5,220 nucleotides of DNA from Acidobacteriota bacterium (GTDB taxonomy: Bacteria > Acidobacteriota > Vicinamibacteria > Vicinamibacterales > JAFNAJ01): the NCBI GenBank assembly GCA_017860085.1, contig JAFNAJ010000222.1:1-5220 (forward strand), written 5' to 3'. The position numbers and the translations under genes are program-made. The notes under the pieces are model-generated. The model saw only the letters and a program-made list of their open reading frames with translations. It was not told the DNA's origin and made no database searches. Each line of letters starts with the position of its first letter. The stretch's first letter is position 1. This document shows positions 1 through 5,220 of the stretch, one piece after another.

Positions 1-2237
1 CCACCCTCGCGCTCGAAAATGGCCAGCGCGGCCGCGTGCCGGGCCTCGGCGTCCGCCAGCGTCCGCTCGAACTGGGGGTGCCCGGCCAGGGACGCGAGCC
101 ACGGGTCGACCTTGAACATCGGCGTGCAGAAGTAACCCTGACTCACGACCCGGTCCATCATGGCCACGCCGCGCTCGGTGTCGCCGAGGCGAGCCACGAT
201 GCGCGTCACGAGGTAGAGGGCCTCGCCGTCCGTGACACGGACCTTCTTGAGCACGTCGACCGCCGCACGGCACCCGTCGCGATCGCCCTCCAGGTACGCG
301 CGCATCGCCGTGTAGAACTGGTGGCCATAGAGGTGTGCGGAGTAGCGCTCCTCCTCGCGCCTCGCGGCCACGAGCGCCTCGTCGTGCTGCCCCATGGATT
401 CGAGGATCAGGCAGTCGATGGTGTCGCTGGCGTGGAGACTCTCGGCGAGCGCTCGATCGTATTCGCCCAGCGCCCAGAGTGTGTACAACGCGCTCGTCTC
501 GATCGACGGATCGAGGTGCTTGGCCAGCTCGTACGCGGCACGGCTCGCCGAGAGCAGGCCACAGTAGCGGCAGGCGTGGACGAGCCCGGCGTAGATCTCG
601 GGCTCGGCCTGGTCCCGCACGGCTCGGCGCAGGAGGCGTTCGAGGGCCTGCTCCACGCGTCCGAGGTCGGTGTCGAGCTGGGCGTAGTAGAGATGAGCCT
701 CCGACAGGTCCGGGCTGATCTCGAGTGCCCTGCGCAACGATTCCTCCGCCGACCTCACCCCTTCGTCCTGCCGCTCACTGGCGCTGTACTTGCCGAGGAC
801 CCGCTCCATCCGCCCCAGGCGCGCCCACGCCGGGGCGAAGTCGGGGTCGAGTTCCAGGCACTGCTCGTAGAGCTGGTGCGCCAGGCGCCAGGTGCTCGAT
901 TCGTGGGCGTAGCGGTTGGCGCGGAGAAACAGCGAGTACGCCTGCTGGTTGGCTGGAACGTCCTGAGACCGCCGCCGTGCCCGGTCGGCCGCGGTCAGAG
1001 GCAAGCTCTCGACAATGCGCCGGGCGAGTCCGTCCTGGAGCTCGAAGATGTCGCCCAGGGTCACGTGCTCGACGCGTGACCACGCGGCCTTGCCCGTCGC
1101 GGCCTCTACGAGCTCGATGCCCACCCGGAGGCGGTTCCCGCTGCGGAGCAGCGTGCCGGCCAGGAGGAGATCGACGTCGAGCTCCGCTGCAACCTTGCGG
1201 ACGTCGATCTCGGGGTCGTTGCCGTAGCGGGCCGTGGCCAGGCTCGAGCGCACGACGAACGACTCGAAGCCGGCGAGCGAACTCGTGACAGCGTCTGAGA
1301 GCCCGTAGGACAGGTAGTCGACCTCGGCGTCGGGCCTGAGCTGCCGGAACGGCAACACGGCCAGGCGAGTCACCGCCTGCGCACGCACGATCTCGCCCGA
1401 GTCGACGAGTTCGGCCACGCCGCGCAGGTCGTTGGCCATCTCCGTCGCCGATCCGTAGCGGTGGGCCGGTTCTTTCGAGAGCGCCCGGTGGATGACGCGG
1501 TCTACGCCCAGGATGGCAGGGGATCCTGTGAGGGCTGGTGGCTGGTCTGCCAAGACCGAGTGGAGAACCGCGATCACGCTGTTGCCCTCGAAGGGACGTC
1601 GCCCCGCCAGCATCTCGAACAGGAGCACGCCAACGGCGAAGAGGTCGGTGCGGGCGTCGGCTGGTTCGCCCCGGGCCTGCTCGGGTGCCATGTAATGGGG
1701 GCTGCCGACGATCGTCCCGGGCAGCGTTGCCCCGCTCATGGTCTCGTCAGACAACGTCGTTGGACGGGTGAGCCCGAAGTCCAGCACCTTCAGCCCGTGA
1801 GGCGTCAGGAAGAGGTTGCTGGGCTTGAGGTCTCGGTGGACCAGGCCTCGCTCGTGCAGGACGTCGAGCGCGGCCAGCAGCTCCAGTCCCAGGCTGACAG
1901 CCTCCGAGGTGGGGATGACGCCCCTCGACAGGCGGCTCGCCAGCGACTGGCCGCCCAGCAGTTCCATCACGAGAAAGGGCCGCCCCTCATCTTCGTCGAT
2001 CTCGAAAATCTGGCAGAACGCCGGGTGGGTGAGCGCCGCCGCCGCCCTGGCCTCCCGAAAAAGCCGCTCGGTGGCCGCCCGATCGGCGCCGGCCTCCCGC
2101 ATCACCTTCACCGCCACGTCACGTTCGAGCCGTGAATCGCGCGCGGCGTAGACGATGCCCATGCCGCCCTCGCCCAGCTTGTGGACGATCTGGAAGCGGC
2201 CGATCCGTTCCGGCACGGGCGGGTTGTCGGCGCTCAT
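1..2237 (-). CDS. Ser/Thr protein kinase with TolB-N-like and TPR domains (3' end outside window)
   Basis: Predicted cytosolic Hanks-type serine/threonine kinase that phosphorylates unknown protein targets. The 745 visible residues begin MSADNPPVPERIGRF. The kinase domain (about 12-275) has every catalytic landmark: glycine loop GEGGMG (22-27), VAVK lysine K44, HRDLKPSN (134-141) with catalytic D136, DFG (153-155), MAPE (183-186) and the subdomain XI arginine R260 region. Residues 290-415 (RLAVLPF... through LLAGTLLRSG) resemble the TolB amino-terminal-like domain often found behind such kinases. Residues 430-700 are alpha-helical TPR-like repeats, for example LYEQCLELDPDFAPAW and LRRALEISPDLSEAH. 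I see no transmembrane segment or PASTA repeats. The WLASLAGHPQFE motif (713-724) is typical of the extreme C-terminus of this family, so little is probably missing. The start is well bounded: an in-frame TGA lies at 2250-2252 and no other start codon follows it, although no Shine-Dalgarno sequence precedes the ATG. Family call is confident; targets are unknown. Confidence 0.95.
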   Translation of the reverse strand, partial: MSADNPPVPERIGRFQIVHKLGEGGMGIVYAARDSRLERDVAVKVMREAGADRAATERLFREARAAAALTHPAFCQIFEIDEDEGRPFLVMELLGGQSLASRLSRGVIPTSEAVSLGLELLAALDVLHERGLVHRDLKPSNLFLTPHGLKVLDFGLTRPTTLSDETMSGATLPGTIVGSPHYMAPEQARGEPADARTDLFAVGVLLFEMLAGRRPFEGNSVIAVLHSVLADQPPALTGSPAILGVDRVIHRALSKEPAHRYGSATEMANDLRGVAELVDSGEIVRAQAVTRLAVLPFRQLRPDAEVDYLSYGLSDAVTSSLAGFESFVVRSSLATARYGNDPEIDVRKVAAELDVDLLLAGTLLRSGNRLRVGIELVEAATGKAAWSRVEHVTLGDIFELQDGLARRIVESLPLTAADRARRRSQDVPANQQAYSLFLRANRYAHESSTWRLAHQLYEQCLELDPDFAPAWARLGRMERVLGKYSASERQDEGVRSAEESLRRALEISPDLSEAHLYYAQLDTDLGRVEQALERLLRRAVRDQAEPEIYAGLVHACRYCGLLSASRAAYELAKHLDPSIETSALYTLWALGEYDRALAESLHASDTIDCLILESMGQHDEALVAARREEERYSAHLYGHQFYTAMRAYLEGDRDGCRAAVDVLKKVRVTDGEALYLVTRIVARLGDTERGVAMMDRVVSQGYFCTPMFKVDPWLASLAGHPQFERTLADAEARHAAALAIFEREG

Positions 2238-2302
2238 CGCTTGGAGGAGTCAAGCAGCATTCTGGCACAGCCGCAAGGCGAGTTCTGCGGCGTCCCCGGG
2301 GC

Positions 2303-2330
2303 GGCAGGCCCAGGCAGGCCCGGCAGGGGC
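2303..2330. repeat. Three near-copies of GGCAGGCCC at about 10-base spacing
   Basis: GGCAGGCCC occurs exactly at 2303-2311 and 2313-2321, followed by a diverged copy GGCAGGGGC at 2322-2330. The spacing of 10 and 9 bases is close to one helical turn, as in arrays bound by a protein on one DNA face. It could equally be simple slippage in G+C-rich DNA. No regulator can be named from it. Confidence 0.5.
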
Positions 2331-2331
2331 C
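2317..2331. promoter_or_regulatory. Small inverted repeat GGCCC-N5-GGGCC
   Basis: GGCCC (2317-2321) and GGGCC (2327-2331) are perfect reverse complements around a five-base loop, GGCAG. The dyad overlaps the last two repeat copies. On the minus strand it lies in the likely leader region of the kinase gene. There is no T-run after it on either strand, so it is not an intrinsic terminator. Five pairs in G+C-rich sequence may be chance. Confidence 0.3.
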
Positions 2332-2338
2332 ATGGTGA

Positions 2339-2353
2339 TGCCGCGACGCGGCA
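2339..2353. promoter_or_regulatory. Candidate operator: perfect interrupted palindrome TGCCGCG-A-CGCGGCA
   Basis: The arms TGCCGCG (2339-2345) and CGCGGCA (2347-2353) are exact reverse complements around a single central base. The dyad ends seven bases before the AT-rich box at 2361 and covers the position where the -35 element of a plus-strand promoter would fall. A dimeric regulator bound here would block or replace -35 contacts. The symmetry is seen directly; the operator role is inference, and no regulator gene lies in the window. Confidence 0.5.
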
Positions 2354-2360
2354 AGGACGA

Positions 2361-2370
2361 TATATATTAG
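2361..2370 (+). promoter_or_regulatory. Candidate -10 box upstream of the CoA-transferase gene
   Basis: TATATATTAG is the only strongly AT-rich stretch in the gap. Within it TATATT (2363-2368) matches TATAAT at five of six bases, 44 bases before the start codon, which allows a leader of roughly 35-40 bases. No sequence resembling TTGACA is found 16-18 bases upstream; that place holds the palindrome, so the promoter would be weak or activator dependent. Read on the minus strand the same box gives TAATAT and could serve the kinase instead. Confidence 0.4.
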
Positions 2371-2380
2371 TGGGAGATTG

Positions 2381-2395
2381 CCCCCCCTTTCTTCC
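2381..2395 (+). other. Pyrimidine tract in the presumed 5' leader
   Basis: Seven consecutive C residues (2381-2387) run into TTTCTTCC, giving 15 uninterrupted pyrimidines just before the ribosome site. If transcription starts near 2375, the tract is the first part of the leader. It could keep the leader unstructured or offer an S1-type contact; the C7 run is also a potential slippage site. None of these roles is shown by the sequence alone. Confidence 0.35.
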
Positions 2396-2399
2396 GCAC

Positions 2400-2403
2400 G
2401 GAG
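2400..2403 (+). promoter_or_regulatory. Ribosome binding site of the CoA-transferase gene
   Basis: GGAG lies nine bases before the ATG at 2413, normal Shine-Dalgarno spacing. It supports that ATG over the internal in-frame ATG that encodes Met10. Confidence 0.65.
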
Positions 2404-2412
2404 TCTGCCATC

Positions 2413-3951
2413 ATGCCGTTCGTTCATTCCTTTCCGCACATGACCGCCCAAGAGGCGGCCGAGCTCATTCCCGACGGCGCCTTCGTCGCGTTCAGCGGCT
2501 TCACGCCGGCTGGGGCGGCCAAGGCCGTCCCCAGGGCGCTGAGTGCGCGCGCCCGCGACCTGCACGCGCAGGGCAAGCCGTTCAGGATGCGGGTGATCAC
2601 GGGCGCCTCCACGGGCGAAGACCTCGACGAGGCGCTCGCCCAGGCCGAGGCCATCTCGTGGCGCACGCCGTACCAGTCGTCGAAGACGCTGCGCGATCAG
2701 ATCAACACGCAGCGGACGCAGTTCGTCGACATGCACCTGTCGTCGGTGCCGCAGACGCTCGCGTGGGGCTTCTTCGGCAAGCTCGACTTCGCCGTCGTCG
2801 AGGCCACCGAACTGACGCCTGACGGTCGGGTGTATCTCACGACCTCCATCGGTGCGTCACCCACGTTCCTGCAGTGTGCCGAGAAGGTCATCATCGAGAT
2901 CAACAGGTACCATTCGCAGCGGCTCAGGGAGATGCACGACATCATCACCCTGGCGCCGCCGCCACACCGTGGGCCGGTTCCGCTCCGTGAGCCGCTCGAG
3001 AAGGTCGGCTGGCCCTACGTCGGCGTGGACCCGCGCAAGATTGTTGCCGTCGTGCGCCACGAGGAACCCGACGACGTGGCGCCTTTCGACCCGGTCAACG
3101 CCTCGAGCAGGGCGATCGCCGAGCGCGTGGTGGAGTTCCTGCTGAAAGAGATGGCGGCCAAGCGCATTCCCAAGGAGTTCCTGCCGTTTCAGTCTGGCGT
3201 TGGCAACGTGGCCAATGCCGTGCTCTACGGCCTGGGCGCGAACCCCGAGATTCCGCCGTTCACGATGTACACCGAGGTGTACCAGGATGCGTGCGTGGAG
3301 CTGATGATTGAAGGACGCCTCGTGGGCGCCAGCTCGACCGCGTTGACCATCACCCCGGACAAGCTGCAGCAGATCTACGAGGACATGGACTTCTTCATCC
3401 CGCGGATCGTGCTGCGGCCGCAGGAGATCACCAACCACCCGGGGGTGATTCGCCGGATGGGCCTCATCACGATGAACACGGCGCTCGAGGTCGACATCTA
3501 CGGGCACGCGAACTCGACCCACGTGATGGGGACGAAGATGATGAACGGCATCGGCGGGAGCGGCGACTTCACGCGCAACGCCTACCTGTCGATCTACATG
3601 ACGCCGTCGGTCCAGAAGAACGGGAAGATCTCGTCGATCGTGCCGATGGTCACTCATGTCGACCACAACGAGCACTCGCTGCAGGTCGTCGTCACCGAGC
3701 AGGGGCTGGCCGACCTGCGCGGCCTCGGCGCCATGGAGCGCGCGCGGTGCATCATCGACAACTGCGCGCACCCGGCTTACAGGGACTACCTGCATCGGTA
3801 CATTGAGACCTCTCCCCTCGGGCACGAGCGCCACGATCTCTCGAAGTGCTTCGAGCTGCACCGCAACCTGATGGAAACCGGCCAGATGCTGCCGGACCAC
3901 GATCCGAAGCTCTTCAAGGAGAAGAAGGAACCGGTCGGCGCGAGAAGCTAG
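2413..3951 (+). CDS. Acetyl-CoA hydrolase/transferase family protein, probable succinyl-CoA:acetate CoA-transferase
   Basis: Complete 512-residue cytoplasmic class I CoA-transferase. The family moves CoA between carboxylic acids through a glutamyl-CoA thioester, commonly succinyl-CoA and acetate, feeding acetate use or release and bypassing succinyl-CoA synthetase. Length matches AarC, Cat1 and YgfH proteins (about 490-540). The N-terminal half (11-210) includes SGFTPAGAAKAVP (28-40); the C-terminal half carries QSGVGNVANAV (260-270), the catalytic segment TMYTEVYQD (284-292) with probable nucleophile E288, ITNHPG (339-344) with N341, and GIGGSGDF (379-386). These sit at a constant offset of six from Acetobacter aceti AarC residues E294, N347 and G388 as I recall them, so all key positions seem intact. 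The start is supported by GGAG at proper spacing. Propionyl-CoA:succinate transferase or 4-hydroxybutyrate CoA-transferase activity cannot be excluded; the older name acetyl-CoA hydrolase is probably misleading. Confidence 0.95.
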   Translation: MPFVHSFPHMTAQEAAELIPDGAFVAFSGFTPAGAAKAVPRALSARARDLHAQGKPFRMRVITGASTGEDLDEALAQAEAISWRTPYQSSKTLRDQINTQRTQFVDMHLSSVPQTLAWGFFGKLDFAVVEATELTPDGRVYLTTSIGASPTFLQCAEKVIIEINRYHSQRLREMHDIITLAPPPHRGPVPLREPLEKVGWPYVGVDPRKIVAVVRHEEPDDVAPFDPVNASSRAIAERVVEFLLKEMAAKRIPKEFLPFQSGVGNVANAVLYGLGANPEIPPFTMYTEVYQDACVELMIEGRLVGASSTALTITPDKLQQIYEDMDFFIPRIVLRPQEITNHPGVIRRMGLITMNTALEVDIYGHANSTHVMGTKMMNGIGGSGDFTRNAYLSIYMTPSVQKNGKISSIVPMVTHVDHNEHSLQVVVTEQGLADLRGLGAMERARCIIDNCAHPAYRDYLHRYIETSPLGHERHDLSKCFELHRNLMETGQMLPDHDPKLFKEKKEPVGARS

Positions 3952-3964
3952 GCCGGAGACAAGC

Positions 3965-3988
3965 CCGCCCTTGACCCACGCGGGGCGG
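3965..3988 (+). other. Weak G+C-rich hairpin in the spacer
   Basis: CCGCCC (3965-3970) can pair with GGGCGG (3983-3988) across a 12-base loop in the 58-base gap between the two plus-strand genes. An alternative register, CCCGCC (3964-3969) with GGCGGG (3987-3992), also fits. No T-run follows, so it is not a standard terminator and read-through into the next gene is plausible. Chance pairing in G+C-rich DNA is likely. Confidence 0.2.
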
Positions 3989-4009
3989 CGGGCGCAGACT
4001 GCCGCTGCC

Positions 4010-4102
4010 ATGCGACTCTGCGCCCGCGCCTCGCTCATCATCCTCTCGCTGGCTGGCCTCGTCGCGCACCCGGCGGCGCTGCGGCAGCCATCCGTCCAAG
4101 CC
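4010..4102 (+). other. Signal peptide coding segment of the beta-galactosidase
   Basis: Residues 1-31 show a positive n-region (MRLCAR), a hydrophobic core (ASLIILSLAGLVA, 7-19) and a polar stretch ending SVQA, after which type I signal peptidase could cut. Cleavage after LVA-H or PAA-L is also possible. There is no lipobox cysteine after the core, so a lipoprotein is unlikely. It predicts Sec export to the periplasm or beyond. The exact cleavage site is a guess. Confidence 0.7.
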
Positions 4103-5220
4103 GCGCGCGGGGGCTTCGCGGACCCGGGTGAAACGCCCGAGTGGGAGAACCCGGCGATTGTCGGGGTCAACAAGCAGACCCCACACGCGACGGTGATTCC
4201 GTACCCGGACGCCGCGAGCGCCGCCAGCCGCGACCTCTCGCGCACGCCCTGGTATCGCGTGCTGAACGGGCGCTGGAAGATTCGCTGGGCGCCGACGATC
4301 GACGCTCGGCCGCCGGGCTTTCACCAACGTGGCTACGACGACAGCTCGTGGGCGACGATCCCCGTGCCGTCGAACGTCGAGCTGCACGGCTACGGGGTGC
4401 CGATCTACGTCAACCACGGCTACGCGTGGGGTGAGCCCGATCCGCCGCGCGTCCCGCGGGACAAGAACTCGGTTGCGTCGTACCGCACGTGGTTCGAGGT
4501 GCCGCCGTCGTGGCAGGGCCGACGTGTGCTCGTCACGTTCAAGGGCGTATCGTCGGCGTTCTACCTCTGGGTGAACGGCACGAAGGTCGGGTACAGCGAG
4601 GACAGTCGCACGCCCGCGGAGTTCGATCTCACGGACGTCGTGAAGCCGGGGCGCAACCTGCTGGCGGCGGAGGTCTACCGCTATTCGGACGGCGCCTACC
4701 TGGAGTGCCAGGACTTCTGGCGACTGTCGGGCATCTTCCGAGACGTGGTGCTGTGGTCGCCCACGGCCGTGCACATCGGTGACGTCCGGGTCGTCACCGA
4801 TCTCGACTCGGCCCACCTCGACGCCGACCTGCAGGTCTCAATCACCGTCCGCAACGCCTCGAATCGGCACGCCACGTCGCTCGTGCGAGCCACCTTGCTT
4901 GATCCTGACGGCGCGACGGCCGTGTCCAGACTCGAGGGCACGACCGCGCTCGACCCGGGCTCCACCGGCACGGTGGAAGTCAGGCAGGCCGTCAGCGGCC
5001 CCAGGCTCTGGTCAGCGGAGCAGCCGCATCTCTACACGCTGCTGCTCACGTTGTTCGACGAACAGGGCGCGGTGCTCGGCGTCGTGCCGACGCGCATCGG
5101 CTTCAGGGAGGTCGAGACCCGCGACGGACGGCTTCTCGTCAACGGCCAGCCGATCATCGTCCGCGGTGTGAACCGGCACGAGCACGACCCCGACACAGGG
5201 CAGTACGTGACTCGCGAGTC
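4010..5220 (+). CDS. lacZ: Exported glycoside hydrolase family 2 beta-galactosidase, LacZ type (3' end outside window)
   Basis: N-terminal 403 residues of a retaining GH2 enzyme that hydrolyses terminal beta-galactosides; full LacZ-type proteins have about 1,000-1,100 residues. After a signal sequence come the sugar-binding jelly-roll domain (about 45-250), an Ig-like beta-sandwich (about 255-365) and the start of the TIM barrel. Strong LacZ landmarks are VPSNVELHGYGVPIYVN (119-135; N122 equals E. coli N102), GYSEDSRTPAEFDLT (194-208), SDGAYLECQDFWRLSGIFRD (226-245; D235 corresponds to E. coli D201) and the GH2 signature RGVNRHEHDP (385-394). The acid/base and nucleophile glutamates lie beyond the right edge, so activity cannot be judged. 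The ATG at 4010 gives a compact signal sequence but has no clear Shine-Dalgarno; a TTG at 3971, 12 bases after GGAG, is an in-frame alternative. The gene follows the CoA-transferase by 58 bases and may be co-transcribed. The natural substrate could be a plant or host galactoside other than lactose. Confidence 0.93.
   Translation, partial: MRLCARASLIILSLAGLVAHPAALRQPSVQAARGGFADPGETPEWENPAIVGVNKQTPHATVIPYPDAASAASRDLSRTPWYRVLNGRWKIRWAPTIDARPPGFHQRGYDDSSWATIPVPSNVELHGYGVPIYVNHGYAWGEPDPPRVPRDKNSVASYRTWFEVPPSWQGRRVLVTFKGVSSAFYLWVNGTKVGYSEDSRTPAEFDLTDVVKPGRNLLAAEVYRYSDGAYLECQDFWRLSGIFRDVVLWSPTAVHIGDVRVVTDLDSAHLDADLQVSITVRNASNRHATSLVRATLLDPDGATAVSRLEGTTALDPGSTGTVEVRQAVSGPRLWSAEQPHLYTLLLTLFDEQGAVLGVVPTRIGFREVETRDGRLLVNGQPIIVRGVNRHEHDPDTGQYVTRE

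Larger units (their letters stand above)
2238..2412. promoter_or_regulatory. Divergent intergenic control region
   Basis: This 175-base gap separates the minus-strand kinase from the plus-strand CoA-transferase, so promoters for both genes should lie here. It contains, left to right, a CCCCGGGG palindrome (2294-2301), three near-copies of GGCAGGCCC (2303-2330), a perfect interrupted palindrome (2339-2353), an AT-only run TATATATTA (2361-2369) that stands out in G+C-rich surroundings, a pyrimidine tract (2381-2395) and a GGAG ribosome site. Short open frames crossing it have no ribosome site or recognisable product, so I regard it as non-coding. Which element serves which gene is inferred from position only. 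Confidence 0.75.

Noticed and set aside
36..1079. 347-residue plus-strand open frame opposite the TPR part of the kinase
   Set aside because: The minus-strand reading continues the kinase protein without a break; the plus-strand product shows no family features and is a G+C shadow.
1461..2135. 224-residue plus-strand open frame opposite the kinase domain
   Set aside because: It lies across the HRD, DFG and APE motifs of the kinase and has no identifiable domain or ribosome site.
1..2237. Pseudokinase possibility
   Set aside because: Lysine K44, D136, D153 and the MAPE motif are all present, so there is no sign of catalytic loss.
2119..2736. 205-residue minus-strand open frame spanning the intergenic region
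   Set aside because: It overlaps the start of both real genes in wrong frames, crosses all intergenic signals and its product is unrecognisable.
3964..3992. Rho-independent terminator after the CoA-transferase gene
   Set aside because: Only six pairs with a long loop and no following T-run; G+C-rich spacers give such pairings by chance.
3971..4009. TTG start for the beta-galactosidase giving 13 extra residues
   Set aside because: It has GGAG upstream at a long 12-base spacing, but would lengthen the n-region before the hydrophobic core; the ATG gives a more ordinary signal peptide. Kept only as an alternative.
2857..4245. 462-residue open frame on the minus strand opposite the CoA-transferase
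   Set aside because: It is antisense to a gene with clear family motifs, its product is Arg/Val/His-rich with no recognisable domain, and G+C-rich third positions routinely create such long antisense frames.
3914..4816. 300-residue minus-strand open frame opposite the beta-galactosidase
   Set aside because: The plus strand encodes unmistakable LacZ motifs over the same bases; the antisense product is Arg/Val-rich with no domain.
2413..5220. Polysaccharide utilisation locus
   Set aside because: Only one glycoside hydrolase is visible; no SusC/SusD-like, transporter or sugar regulator gene is present in the window.

Overview
The window is about two-thirds G+C and fully bacterial in layout: three long protein genes, short spacers, and no RNA genes, mobile elements or CRISPR repeats that I can see. 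The left gene joins a cytosolic Ser/Thr kinase to a TolB-N-like domain and tetratricopeptide repeats. That architecture is abundant in Acidobacteriota, especially Vicinamibacteria-like soil genomes. An exported LacZ-type beta-galactosidase and the high G+C fit such a host. The assignment is an inference from architecture, not a phylogenetic result.

Layout. Positions 1-2237, minus strand: the kinase/TolB-N/TPR protein, 745 residues visible, running off the left edge probably close to its natural C-terminus. Positions 2238-2412: a 175-base divergent intergenic region that carries all the likely control signals of the window. These are a triple GGCAGG repeat, a small hairpin, a perfect 15-base interrupted palindrome, an isolated AT-rich box that looks like a -10 element, a 15-base pyrimidine tract and a Shine-Dalgarno site. 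Positions 2413-3951, plus strand: a complete 512-residue class I CoA-transferase of the acetyl-CoA hydrolase/succinyl-CoA:acetate CoA-transferase family, with its catalytic glutamate. Positions 3952-4009: a 58-base spacer with a weak hairpin. Positions 4010-5220, plus strand: the first 403 residues of a glycoside hydrolase family 2 beta-galactosidase with an N-terminal signal sequence, cut by the right edge before its catalytic residues.

How the parts may work together. The two plus-strand genes could share a transcript, since no convincing terminator separates them, but their biochemistry (acyl-CoA/acetate exchange and galactoside hydrolysis outside the cytoplasm) is linked only loosely through carbon catabolism. 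The kinase is divergent and may or may not regulate its neighbours. I see no clear new multi-gene system. The least explained part is the divergent intergenic region, where the palindrome abuts the AT-rich box.
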